In this document: piece by piece, positions 1 through 7,408 of the stretch
Numbering within the stretch: the first letter of the stretch is position 1
How the letters are laid out: each line of letters begins with the position of its first letter
Assembly: GCA_036676355.1 (NCBI GenBank)
Contig: JAKFDA010000006.1
Location: 1 to 17,818, forward strand
Reading direction: 5' to 3'
Length of the DNA: 17,818 nucleotides
From: ZC4RG42 sp036676355
GTDB lineage: Bacteria > Pseudomonadota > Gammaproteobacteria > Burkholderiales > SG8-39
The notes under the pieces: generated by a model
Seen by the model: only the letters and a program-made list of their open reading frames with translations
What the model was told of the DNA's origin: nothing
The model's database searches: none
Translations under genes and position numbers: made by a program

Positions 1-1
1 A

Positions 2-610
2 TGCCTGCGCGGCGAACGCCGGCTGTTTCGCGACCTCGATTTCAATGTGCGCGCCGGCGGCCTGCTGCGCATCGAAGGCCCGAACGGCAGCGGTAAGACC
101 AGTCTGCTGCGCATGCTGTGCGGACTGCTGTCGCCCAACGCCGGCGAATTGCGCTGGAACGGCACCGACATCCGCAAACTCGGCGAAACGTATCGATCGA
201 TGCTGACCTACGTCGGACATCTGAACGGTCTCAAGGGCGATCTCAACGGCATCGAGAACCTGCAACTCGCCGAAAGCGTCGCCGGGGCGGGCATCAGCGC
301 GCGCGAAGCCGAGGACGCCCTCACCCGCCTCGGGCTTGCCGTCTGCGCCGATCTGCCGACGCGCCTGCTTTCACAGGGACAACGGCGACGCGTCGGCCTG
401 GCGCGCCTGACGTTTCGCGCGCGCTGCCCGCTGTGGGTGCTGGACGAACCCTTCGTCGCACTCGACACCGCGGTGGTGCCGGAAATATCCGCAATGCTGT
501 CCGCGCATCTCGAGCGCGGCGGCATGGTGGTGTACACGACGCACCAGGACGTGCCCATTCAAGCGGCCGAGCACAGCGTGCTGCGACTCGGGGGGCAACT
601 GGCGACATGA
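2..610 (+). CDS. ccmA: CcmA, heme exporter ATP-binding subunit (5' end outside window)
   Basis: ATPase of the CcmABCD complex, which releases holo-CcmE (heme chaperone) from CcmC/CcmD in System I cytochrome c maturation; cytoplasmic face of the inner membrane. Frame 2 is open from the first bases of the window and reads CLRGERRLFRDLDF before the GTG at 47, matching the N-terminal part of CcmA, so the true start lies upstream and 47 is not the start. Visible ABC ATPase motifs: Walker A GPNGSGKTS (about nt 77-103), signature LSQGQRRRVGLARL (about 367-410) and Walker B LWVLDEPFVALD (about 430-465). The stop overlaps the ccmB start as ATGA (607-610), implying translational coupling. Identification is firm; only the extreme N-terminus is missing. 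Confidence 0.95.
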   Translation, partial: CLRGERRLFRDLDFNVRAGGLLRIEGPNGSGKTSLLRMLCGLLSPNAGELRWNGTDIRKLGETYRSMLTYVGHLNGLKGDLNGIENLQLAESVAGAGISAREAEDALTRLGLAVCADLPTRLLSQGQRRRVGLARLTFRARCPLWVLDEPFVALDTAVVPEISAMLSAHLERGGMVVYTTHQDVPIQAAEHSVLRLGGQLAT

Positions 611-1338
611 GTTTTAATCTGCACGCGCAAGAAACCGTCGCGAACGAGTCGATCGCCAACGAAGCGAGTCTGCGCAGCGCCTTCGCCGCGGTTGTCCGCC
701 GCGATCTGCTGCTCGCGATGCGTCGGCGCGCCGATGTGCTCACCACGCTGGTGTTCTTCGTCATCGTGGTGAGCCTTTTCCCGCTCGGCATCGGTCCGGA
801 AATGAATGTGTTGCGCGGCATCGGTCCCGGGGTGCTGTGGGTCGCCGCGTTGCTCGCCGCCATGCTCGCGCTCAACCGGCTGTTCGCCGGCGACTACGCC
901 GACGGCACGCTCGAACAAATGGCGCTCGCGCCGCAGCCGCTGTCGGCGCTCGTGCTGGCTAAAGTGCTTGCGCTCTGGCTCACCACCGGCCTGCCGCTGG
1001 TACTGATCGCGCCGTTGCTCGGCTTGCAATACGATCTGCCGGCCGACTCGCTCATCACGCTGATCGCATCGCTCGCTCTCGGCACGCCGGTCCTCGGTCT
1101 GATCGGCGCGGTCGGCGCCGCGCTCACGCTCGGTGCGCGCGGTCGCGGCGTGCTGGTCTCGTTGCTCGTGCTGCCGCTGTATGTGCCCGTGCTGATCTTC
1201 GGCGCCGGCGCGGTGGAGGCCACGGCCTCCGGACTCGAAGCCGGCGGACATCTGTCCCTGCTCGCCGCCCTATTGCTGACTACGCTCGTATTCGCGCCGC
1301 TTGCCAGCGCCGCCGCCCTGCGTATCGCTCTCGACTAG
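607..1338 (+). CDS. ccmB: CcmB, heme exporter membrane subunit
   Basis: Integral membrane partner of CcmA in the CcmABCD complex. 243 residues. After an N-terminal stretch of about 22 residues that looks longer than in E. coli CcmB, it has the family pattern: AVVRRDLLLAMRRRADV, then hydrophobic segments around SLFPLGIGPE, LWVAALLAAMLALNRLF, DGTLEQMALAP and VLAKVLALWLTTGLPLVLIAPLLGL, ending TAAALRI-like (ASAAALRIALD). About six membrane segments are expected. The start is set by the ATGA overlap with ccmA; a later start is possible. The stop TAG is the first part of a dispersed repeat that separates ccmB from ccmC. Confidence 0.95.
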   Translation: MSFNLHAQETVANESIANEASLRSAFAAVVRRDLLLAMRRRADVLTTLVFFVIVVSLFPLGIGPEMNVLRGIGPGVLWVAALLAAMLALNRLFAGDYADGTLEQMALAPQPLSALVLAKVLALWLTTGLPLVLIAPLLGLQYDLPADSLITLIASLALGTPVLGLIGAVGAALTLGARGRGVLVSLLVLPLYVPVLIFGAGAVEATASGLEAGGHLSLLAALLLTTLVFAPLASAAALRIALD

Positions 1339-1457
1339 GGAACGTCCGCATGGGTGCCGAGTATGATCGCGAGTGCGCGAAGCTGTACGAGCGAGGACAA
1401 AAGATCAACACGTTATGCGGACAGAACTAGCGGCAGCCTCCGCCGAAAAACCTTCAT
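1336..1457 (+). repeat. Dispersed repeat, copy 1 (between ccmB and ccmC)
   Basis: Bases 1366-1401 are identical over 36 bp to 12788-12823, and weaker similarity continues on both sides: upstream to ACTAGGGAA(C/T)GTC at the stop codon, downstream through ATGCG.., GAACT.GCG and ACCTT.AT, giving a unit of about 120 bp in the same orientation in both places. Copy 1 carries an 8-bp inverted repeat, GTCCGCAT (1344-1351) with ATGCGGAC (1415-1422), that copy 2 does not preserve well. It holds a 26-codon open frame (1350-1430) that may be a decayed coding fragment. It lengthens the ccmB-ccmC gap to 133 bp in what is normally a tight operon. Confidence 0.8.
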
Positions 1458-1471
1458 CAACGCTTCTTGCT

Positions 1472-2194
1472 ATGAACCTCTACAAGTACGCCGCACCGAA
1501 TACCTTTTATCCGCTCGCCGGCCGCTTGCTGCCGTGGTTTTTCGTCGTCGCCGCAGTGCTTGGCGTCGTCGGCCTGTACATCAGCTTCTTCGTCGCGCCG
1601 ACCGATTTTCAGCAGGGTGAGGCGTACCGCATCATTTTCATTCACGTGCCGGCCGCATGGATGTCGATGTTCGTCTATCTGGTGATGGCGTTCTGGGCGG
1701 CTATCGGCCTCGCGTTCAACACGCGGCTGTCTTCCATGATGGCTTTAGCGCTGGCACCGACCGGGGCCCTGATGACTTTCATCGCGCTTTGGACCGGCGC
1801 GCTGTGGGGCAAGCCGATGTGGGGCGCGTGGTGGGTGTGGGACGCGCGCCTGACATCCGAACTGATTCTGCTGTTTCTCTACGTCGGCTTCATGGCGCTG
1901 CACGCTTCCATCGACGACACGCGCCGCGCCGATCGCGCCGCAGCCGTGCTGGCGATCGTCGGCGCGATCAATGTACCGATCATCTACTTCTCGGTGAAAT
2001 GGTGGAACACGCTGCATCAGGGCGCGTCCGTCAGTTTGACCCAAAGCCCGAGCATGGCGACAACCATGCTGTGGGGCATGCTGGTCATGGCGCTGGCGTT
2101 CTGGATGTATTCGATCGGCGCCGCGCTGCTGCGCTGTCGCGCCATCATTCTCGAACGCGAGCGCAGCGCCGAATGGGTGAAGGAGAGCGTCTGA
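1472..2194 (+). CDS. ccmC: CcmC, heme-handling membrane protein that loads CcmE
   Basis: Transfers heme to the chaperone CcmE at the periplasmic face of the inner membrane. 240 residues from the ATG at 1472; E. coli CcmC has about 245. The tryptophan-rich WWD segment WGKPMWGAWWVWDARLTS is at residues 113-129, and the two expected heme-ligand histidines are visible as IHVP (H58) and LHQG (H182). About six membrane segments. The frame stays open upstream to 1373 with starts at 1373 and 1415, but those residues come from the inserted repeat and do not resemble CcmC; the homologous N-terminus begins MNLYKYAAPNTFYPLAGRL. No clear Shine-Dalgarno precedes 1472. The stop overlaps ccmD by one base (TGATG). 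Confidence 0.95.
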   Translation: MNLYKYAAPNTFYPLAGRLLPWFFVVAAVLGVVGLYISFFVAPTDFQQGEAYRIIFIHVPAAWMSMFVYLVMAFWAAIGLAFNTRLSSMMALALAPTGALMTFIALWTGALWGKPMWGAWWVWDARLTSELILLFLYVGFMALHASIDDTRRADRAAAVLAIVGAINVPIIYFSVKWWNTLHQGASVSLTQSPSMATTMLWGMLVMALAFWMYSIGAALLRCRAIILERERSAEWVKESV

Positions 2195-2358
2195 TGGAAT
2201 GGCAAAGCTGGCAGGCCTTCTGGGCCATGGGCGGCTACGGCGGCTACGTGTGGGGTTCGTTTGCAGTCACCGCTGCGCTGATGGCGGCTGAACTGCTGCT
2301 GGTGCGACATCGCCATCGTGCCGCGCGTGCGGCGGTGGCGCGATCGAAGAAGCGCTGA
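2194..2358 (+). CDS. ccmD: CcmD, small heme exporter subunit
   Basis: 54-residue single-span membrane protein of the CcmABCD complex, needed to release holo-CcmE. It starts in the TGATG overlap with ccmC and has the usual CcmD layout: an aromatic N-terminus (MEWQSWQAFWAMGGYGGYVW), one hydrophobic helix (SFAVTAALMAAELLLV) and a basic cytoplasmic tail (RHRHRAARAAVARSKKR). A Shine-Dalgarno-like GGAGAG lies about 7 bases upstream inside ccmC. Identification rests on size, position and topology, which is the norm for this poorly conserved protein. It is the last gene of the plus-strand ccm block; the next gene, ccmI, is convergent. Confidence 0.93.
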   Translation: MEWQSWQAFWAMGGYGGYVWGSFAVTAALMAAELLLVRHRHRAARAAVARSKKR

Positions 2359-2469
2359 ACCACCGTTTCACGCTTTCGCGGTCGCATGAAGCCCGTCCAT
2401 CCTTCGACTGCTCGCAAACTCGCGCTCATGATGAACGGACGCAGAAGGTTTTCCGCTCTCGGCCGCCTC
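2359..2469. other. Convergent spacer between ccmD and ccmI
   Basis: This 111-bp gap is where the two convergent ccm blocks meet. I see no convincing rho-independent terminator (no strong stem followed by a T-run on either strand), no transposon end and no repeat. It is the natural place to look for the scar of an inversion or reassembly of the ccm locus. Confidence 0.5.
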
Positions 2470-3684
2470 TCAAGGCACCTGCGTATCGATCAGCAGCGCC
2501 ACATCGCGACTGCCGACATCGACTTCGCGACTATCGGCGATGAGATCGCCGCTTTGCGTTGTCGCGTTGCCGGATTTTGAAACGCGCGCGACGACCGTTA
2601 CGCGCTTGTGCTGACTCAATCGCGCCGCCGGCGTCATCGCCTGCGTATCGTCGAGCTTGAATTCGGCAGGTAGATCCTTCACCTGCAGACGCATGATCGC
2701 GAGCGGCATTTTCGGCCCCTCGGTGGCCCGCGCATAGACGAACACGGTGTCGGACGGAGCGGCTTTTGCGGCCATCGCGGGCGCGAGACGGACCATGCCG
2801 CTCAGGCTTGCATTCGCAACCGGCGCCGCGGATGCAACAGGCGCCTCGATGCCGGCGAGTTCGCGCGCCTGGGCCACGCTCGCGGCGATCTGCTGTCCCA
2901 CTTCGGAGTCCGGCGGCGCGAGCGCAAGCAGCCTTTCCCAATGGCGCAGCGCAGCCCGGTAATCCTTGCGCTCGAATGCTTCGGTGCCGACGAGTGCGAG
3001 GCTCTTCCAGTGATCGGGGTCGAGCTCGAGCGCCTGCTGCAGGGCCGCGAGCGGCTTGCCGGCCAGACTGCGCCCTTGCGCCATCGCCAGCGCGTCGGCG
3101 TAATCGGCCAGCACATCGGCATCGGGCGGAATGCGCTTGAGCAATTGCTCATACGCGTCGGCCGCTTCCGGATAGCGCTGCATGACGTAATAGCTGCGCG
3201 CGAGGATGACCCAGCCGCGCGGGTCGTCCGGCTTGCTCTGCATGCGCTCGGCCAATTGCGCCACCATCTGTTCGATCTGCTGCGGCGTGAATTCCTGCGG
3301 CTGTTCGGCCTGTTGCACCATCGCGCCCGGATTGCCGATCTGCGCATACAGCAATACCGCGCCGACCGGCACGGCCAACGCGAGCACGATGGCGGTGACG
3401 CGCGCCAGGGCGGGCTTTGAGCGATCGGGCGCAATCGCCTTGCCGCTTTCGATTTCTTCCAGCACGCGGCGTTCGAGATCGATTTTCGCCTGCTCGTACT
3501 GATCGGGCGACAAGGTGCCCGCGCGCACGTCGGCATCGAGCTCGGCCAGTTGATCCTTGAAAATGGCCAGGTTGGCGACATCGCGTTGCGGTTGCGCGAC
3601 AGCGCGCGCGCGCGCCAGCGGCACCAACAGCCACGCGACGGCGGCCAGGGTCAGCAATGCCGCGATGGCGTAGAAAGCGGTCAC
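2470..3684 (-). CDS. ccmI: CcmI, apocytochrome c chaperone with TPR domain
   Basis: Delivers apocytochrome c to the heme-ligation complex CcmF-CcmH. 404 residues: membrane segment about 4-22, a cytoplasmic stretch with the family-typical NLAIFKDQLAELDADVRAGTLSPDQYEQAKIDLERRVLEE, a second membrane segment about 95-114, a periplasmic TPR region (about 130-280, e.g. DPRGWVILARSYYVMQRYPEAADAYEQLL) and a C-terminal beta-rich domain ending VALLIDTQVP. The start is GTG at 3684, overlapping the ccmH stop as GTGA. In E. coli this function is the C-terminal half of CcmH; here it is a separate protein, as in many proteobacteria. It is the last gene of the minus-strand block. Confidence 0.95.
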   Translation of the reverse strand: MTAFYAIAALLTLAAVAWLLVPLARARAVAQPQRDVANLAIFKDQLAELDADVRAGTLSPDQYEQAKIDLERRVLEEIESGKAIAPDRSKPALARVTAIVLALAVPVGAVLLYAQIGNPGAMVQQAEQPQEFTPQQIEQMVAQLAERMQSKPDDPRGWVILARSYYVMQRYPEAADAYEQLLKRIPPDADVLADYADALAMAQGRSLAGKPLAALQQALELDPDHWKSLALVGTEAFERKDYRAALRHWERLLALAPPDSEVGQQIAASVAQARELAGIEAPVASAAPVANASLSGMVRLAPAMAAKAAPSDTVFVYARATEGPKMPLAIMRLQVKDLPAEFKLDDTQAMTPAARLSQHKRVTVVARVSKSGNATTQSGDLIADSREVDVGSRDVALLIDTQVP

Positions 3685-4139
3685 GATGCGTCCCGCTCTC
3701 GCGGCGCGGCAAGCAACGCCTCGGCGCGACGGCGCTCTTCATCGTCCAGCGGCGCATCGATCACCAGCGCGCGCCGTGTTTTCAAGCTTCGGCGCAAGGT
3801 GAACACACCGACGATCAGCAGCAACGCCGGTCCCAGCCACAGCAGCAGCGTCGTGATCTTGAACGGCGGGCGATACAGCACGAATTCGCCGTAACGATCG
3901 ACCATATAGTCGATGATTTGCCGGTCGCTGCGACCGGCAGCAATCTGCTCGCCGATCTCGCGCCGCAGATCCACGGCGAGATCGGCATGCGAATCGGCGA
4001 TGCTCTGGTTCTGGCAGACCAGACAGCGCAATTCCGCCGCGATCTTGCCCAATCGCACTTCTTCGGCCGTCGGCTGCGCCGTGTTCGCCATCGTTACGGT
4101 GGCCATGCACAACATCAGCCACACCAGCAGCGTCTTCAT
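3681..4139 (-). CDS. ccmH: CcmH (CcmL type), thiol-reducing cytochrome c biogenesis protein
   Basis: Membrane-anchored periplasmic thiol protein that keeps the CXXCH cysteines of apocytochrome c reduced, working with CcmG. 152 residues: signal peptide about 1-18, the family motif LRCLVCQNQSIADSHADLAVDLR with redox cysteines C39 and C42, then a membrane helix about 96-113 and a short charged tail. It corresponds to the N-terminal half of E. coli CcmH. It overlaps ccmG (ATGA at 4136-4139) and ccmI (GTGA at 3681-3684), so three consecutive genes appear translationally coupled. Confidence 0.96.
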   Translation of the reverse strand: MKTLLVWLMLCMATVTMANTAQPTAEEVRLGKIAAELRCLVCQNQSIADSHADLAVDLRREIGEQIAAGRSDRQIIDYMVDRYGEFVLYRPPFKITTLLLWLGPALLLIVGVFTLRRSLKTRRALVIDAPLDDEERRRAEALLAAPRERDAS

Positions 4140-4660
4140 CCGCGCGTCAGCCTTTCCACCAGCGGCAGAATCTTTTCTTTCAGCGAATCTGCCGTGACCG
4201 GTCCGATGTGCTTGTAACGGATGATGCCCTTCTGATCGATGACGAAGGTTTCAGGCACACCGTAGACGCCGAAGTCGATGCCGACGCGACCGTCGATATC
4301 GGAGATCGACAATAGATACGGATCGCCGAAATGCTGCAGCCACTTCTTCGCATCGTCCGGCTGATCCTTGTAATTGAGGCCGACGACCGGGACGATCTGC
4401 TGCTTCGCCAATTCGACCAGCACCGGATGCTCCGCGCGACAGGAGACGCACCACGATGCCCAGACGTTGAGCAGCCATACCTTGCCGGCCATTTCCTGTG
4501 GCGTGAACTTCTCCGCCGGCGCATCCAGCCGCGCCAGCTGAAACGCCGGCGCGGACTTGCCGACCAGCGGGCTCGGCACTTCGCGCGGATTGAGATTGAG
4601 GCCGTAGAACAGGAAGCCCGCGACAACGATGAATACACCGAGAGGGAGCAGATAGCGCAT
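4136..4660 (-). CDS. ccmG: CcmG/DsbE, thioredoxin-like thiol:disulfide protein
   Basis: Periplasmic membrane-anchored thioredoxin-fold reductant for apocytochrome c and CcmH. 174 residues from the ATG at 4660: membrane anchor about 4-21, active site WASWCVSC (C71, C74) and the cis-proline region GVPET (134-138). The motif NVWASWC and the segment NYKDQPDDAKKWLQHFGDPY are typical of DsbE/CcmG. The frame is open further upstream, to 4825, but that stretch lies over ccmF and encodes an Arg-rich shadow; MRYLLPLGVFIVVAGF is the natural N-terminus. It sits 11 bp downstream of the ccmF stop. The active-site pair is CVSC where E. coli has CPTC, a modest variation. Confidence 0.96.
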   Translation of the reverse strand: MRYLLPLGVFIVVAGFLFYGLNLNPREVPSPLVGKSAPAFQLARLDAPAEKFTPQEMAGKVWLLNVWASWCVSCRAEHPVLVELAKQQIVPVVGLNYKDQPDDAKKWLQHFGDPYLLSISDIDGRVGIDFGVYGVPETFVIDQKGIIRYKHIGPVTADSLKEKILPLVERLTRG

Positions 4661-4671
4661 GCGGTCGAGTC

Positions 4672-6639
4672 CTACGCGGTCGCTTCGAGCACGACGGAAT
4701 CGTCGCGGCGCACGCGCACGCGGTAGCGCCGATCGGACAGTGCAACGAACCCGCCCAGCGCCATCAGCACGCAGCCGCCCCAGATCCAGGTCACGAAGGG
4801 TTTGCGATAAACGCGCACGGCCCACGCGCCGTCACCGACCGGTTCGCCGAGCGAAACATAGAGATCACCGAACACACCGGAATCGATCGCCGCTTCGGTC
4901 ATCGGCATCTGTTGCACGGTGTAGAGCCGCTTCTGCGGATGCAGCACTTCGATGGACTTGCCGTTGCGACTGACATCGACGATGCCCTCGGCGCCGGTGT
5001 AATTCGGCCCCTGCAGATCGCGCACGCCGTCGAAGCGGAACACATAGGGCCCCGCGCTGACGGTATCGCCGACATCCATGCGCACGTCGCGTTCGATTTC
5101 GAAACTCTTCACCGCTGTCACGCCGACGATGAATACCGCGATGCCCAGATGCGCGAGCAGCATGCCGTAGTAGGAGCGCGGCTGCGCTGCGAGGCGTGCG
5201 AACAGGCCGCCCTTAAAGTTGCGGATGCGCTCTTTCAGGCTCACGAACGAGGTGGCAAAAATCCAGAACGCGAGCAGAAAACCGAAAGCCGACATCGGCG
5301 TCCAGTGGCCGCCGGCAAGCGGCGCCAGCAGTGCGGTCGCGATGCTGACCACCATGGCCCAACGCAGGCGCACGGCGAGATCGGGGATGCCGGCGTGCTT
5401 CCAGCGCGCGAGCGGCCCGATGCCCATGAGAAATACCACCGGTGTCATCAGCGGCACGAACACCGCTTCGAAATACGGCGGACCGACCGAAATCTTGCCA
5501 AGGCCGAGCGCATCCAGAAACAGCGGATAAAGCGTGCCGAGCAATACCGTTCCGGCCGCGACGATCAGCAGCACGTTGTTCATCAGCAGAGTGGACTCGC
5601 GCGAGACCATATCGAACTTGCCGCCCAGACCGACCTTGGGCGAGCGCCACGCGAACAGCGCCAGCGACGAACCGATCACGATGACGAGGAACGCGAGAAT
5701 GAACACGCCGCGCGCCGGATCCGTCGCAAATGCATGCACCGAAGTGAGCACGCCCGAACGAACGAGGAAAGTGCCGAGCAGACTGAGCGAGAAGGCGACG
5801 ATCGCAAGCAGCACGGTCCAGCTTTTGAAACTGCCGCGCTTTTCCGTCGCGGCGAGCGAATGGATCAGCGCGGTACCGACCAGCCAGGGCATGAATGACG
5901 CGTTCTCCACCGGATCCCAGAACCACCAGCCGCCCCAGCCCAGTTCGTAATACGCCCACCAGCTGCCGAGCGCGATGCCGACCGTAAGGAAAGACCACGC
6001 CAGCGTCGTCCAGGGACGCGACCAGCGCGCCCATGTCGCGTCGAGCTTGCCGCTCAGCAATGCGGCAATCGCGAATGCGAACGCCACCGAGAATCCGACG
6101 TAGCCCATGTACAGCATGGGCGGATGAATCACCATGCCCGGGTCCTGCAGCAGCGGATTGAGGTCGCGCCCGTCGACCGCGGCAGGCAGCAGGCGCTCGA
6201 ACGGATTGGAGGTCAGCAGCAGGAACAACAGAAAGCCGACGCTCACCAGTCCCATCACGCCGATGACGCGCGAAATCATCTCCAGCGGCAGATGACGCGA
6301 AAAGAGCGAAACCGCGCAGGTCCACATGGTCAGCATGAATACCCACAACAGCAGCGAGCCTTCATGCGAGCCCCAACTCGCGGCGATGCGATAAGGTAAC
6401 GGCAATTGCGAGTTCGAATTGCTCGCGACGTTTAGAACAGAGAAATCGTTATTCGCGAACGACCAGGCCAGACAGCCGAATGCAAACGCGACCAGTACGA
6501 ATTGCGCCTGCGCGGCGGGGCGCGCGATGCTCATCCACGAATGCATTCCGCGCGCGGCACCGACCAGTGGCAGCACGCCTTGGGTAAGCGCGAGCAGCAG
6601 CGCCAGGATCAACGCGAAATGACCGAGTTCCGGAATCAT
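4672..6639 (-). CDS. ccmF: CcmF, cytochrome c heme lyase subunit
   Basis: Large inner-membrane protein that attaches heme from CcmE to apocytochrome c, with CcmH and CcmI. 655 residues, matching the family. Visible landmarks: ASWGSHEGSLLLW (about 87-99), GMVIHPPMLYMGYVGF (H172), the tryptophan-rich WWD segment ELGWGGWWFWDPVENASFMPWL (about 232-253) followed by LIH (H260), and a large soluble region near the C-terminus (about 510-615) before a final membrane helix. Many membrane spans. It follows ccmE with a 14-bp gap and precedes ccmG by 11 bp, so ccmEFGHI is one transcription unit. The ATG at 6639 gives the canonical start MIPELGHFALILAL. Confidence 0.97.
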   Translation of the reverse strand: MIPELGHFALILALLLALTQGVLPLVGAARGMHSWMSIARPAAQAQFVLVAFAFGCLAWSFANNDFSVLNVASNSNSQLPLPYRIAASWGSHEGSLLLWVFMLTMWTCAVSLFSRHLPLEMISRVIGVMGLVSVGFLLFLLLTSNPFERLLPAAVDGRDLNPLLQDPGMVIHPPMLYMGYVGFSVAFAFAIAALLSGKLDATWARWSRPWTTLAWSFLTVGIALGSWWAYYELGWGGWWFWDPVENASFMPWLVGTALIHSLAATEKRGSFKSWTVLLAIVAFSLSLLGTFLVRSGVLTSVHAFATDPARGVFILAFLVIVIGSSLALFAWRSPKVGLGGKFDMVSRESTLLMNNVLLIVAAGTVLLGTLYPLFLDALGLGKISVGPPYFEAVFVPLMTPVVFLMGIGPLARWKHAGIPDLAVRLRWAMVVSIATALLAPLAGGHWTPMSAFGFLLAFWIFATSFVSLKERIRNFKGGLFARLAAQPRSYYGMLLAHLGIAVFIVGVTAVKSFEIERDVRMDVGDTVSAGPYVFRFDGVRDLQGPNYTGAEGIVDVSRNGKSIEVLHPQKRLYTVQQMPMTEAAIDSGVFGDLYVSLGEPVGDGAWAVRVYRKPFVTWIWGGCVLMALGGFVALSDRRYRVRVRRDDSVVLEATA

Positions 6640-6653
6640 TGTCTGGGAATAGC

Positions 6654-7106
6654 CTAATTAGCGCCGCTTACGGTGCTTTGCGCCTTCTGCGCCTGTTCGA
6701 TGGCATGCGCGGCATCCGGGGGCATGTAGTTCTCGTCGTGTTTGGCCAGGACTTCGGTGGCGCGGAACATGCCGTCCGGCCCCAGACGTCCCTGCGCCAC
6801 CACGCCCTTCCCTTCCTTGAACAGGTCGGGAAGGATGCCGGTGTAGGTCACCGGGATGGTTTTCGCCGTATCCGTCACTCTGAATTCCACGCTCAGTCCG
6901 TCCGGCAGGCGTTTCAGGCTGCCGTCTTCCACCATGCCGCCGATACGGAAGGTTTTATTGAGCGGCGCTTCATTGGCCATCACCTGGCTCGGACTGAAAA
7001 AAAACACCAGATTACTCTGGAAGGCATTGAGCACCAGCGCGGCGGCGAAGCCGAGCGCGGCCAAGCCGCCTGCGATGAGGGCGATTCGTTTATGTCGGGG
7101 TTTCAT
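6654..7106 (-). CDS. ccmE: CcmE, periplasmic heme chaperone
   Basis: Binds heme covalently through a histidine and hands it to CcmF. 150 residues: N-terminal anchor about 8-28, an OB-fold domain (about 45-125) and the heme motif LAKHDENYMPP with H123 and Y127; the tail is flexible. The start is the ATG at 7106 (MKPRHKRIALIAGG), the standard CcmE N-terminus; the open frame upstream to 7175 is not CcmE-like. First gene of the minus-strand ccm block, so its promoter should lie in 7107-7408, opposite the terC promoter. Confidence 0.96.
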   Translation of the reverse strand: MKPRHKRIALIAGGLAALGFAAALVLNAFQSNLVFFFSPSQVMANEAPLNKTFRIGGMVEDGSLKRLPDGLSVEFRVTDTAKTIPVTYTGILPDLFKEGKGVVAQGRLGPDGMFRATEVLAKHDENYMPPDAAHAIEQAQKAQSTVSGAN

Positions 7107-7408
7107 GCAGCTCGAGTCGAGTTGTGGCCGCCCGTGAGTCGGGCAAACCCTTACAAAGACTCGCCAAACGGCCAACGGTTCCGGAACACCGACATTCTAC
7201 CGCGTCGGAGCATTCCAAACGGGCACCCGGCGGGCATTGCGCCCCGTAATTCCGGCTTTCTCGCCGCGCGCCGGGCGCGCCCGGAGCCGGCCGGCTGCGC
7301 CGCCGCCCCGTACGTGCCGGCGTAATCTCATGAGTCGCGGGGATCCAGCCGGTTACGGCACTCAAGTTGCCCTGCATCGGACCAGTACTTCATTCCAGGG
7401 CTCCAACC
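7107..7408. other. Divergent intergenic region (ccmE / terC)
   Basis: About 300 bp that must hold the promoters of the ccmEFGHI block (minus) and of terC (plus). I cannot place a convincing -35/-10 pair. The clearest structure is two adjacent perfect GC palindromes, CCGGGCGCGCCCGG (7271-7284) and AGCCGGCCGGCT (7285-7296), lying in what could be the terC leader or a terminator-like hairpin without a T-run. I looked for a Mn2+ (yybP-ykoY) riboswitch core because TerC genes can carry one, and did not find it. Short open frames here have no supporting features. Confidence 0.45.
7271..7296. repeat. Two adjacent perfect palindromes
   Basis: CCGGGCGCGCCCGG (14 bp) directly abuts AGCCGGCCGGCT (12 bp), both perfectly self-complementary. 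In a very GC-rich spacer short palindromes arise easily, but the tandem pair could form cruciforms or RNA hairpins upstream of terC. No known function is assigned. Confidence 0.6.

Noticed and set aside
1373..1471. Upstream starts for ccmC at 1373 or 1415
   Set aside because: The extra residues come from the inserted repeat and are unlike any CcmC N-terminus; MNLYKYAAPNTFYPLAGRL at 1472 aligns with the family start.
4912..5898. Long plus-strand open frame (328 codons) opposite ccmF
   Set aside because: Low-complexity His/Arg/Glu-rich shadow; ccmF on the other strand is unambiguous.
7107..7408. Possible Mn2+ (yybP-ykoY) riboswitch before terC
   Set aside because: The conserved core of that riboswitch could not be recognised; only generic GC-rich stems are present. 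A covariance-model search would settle it.
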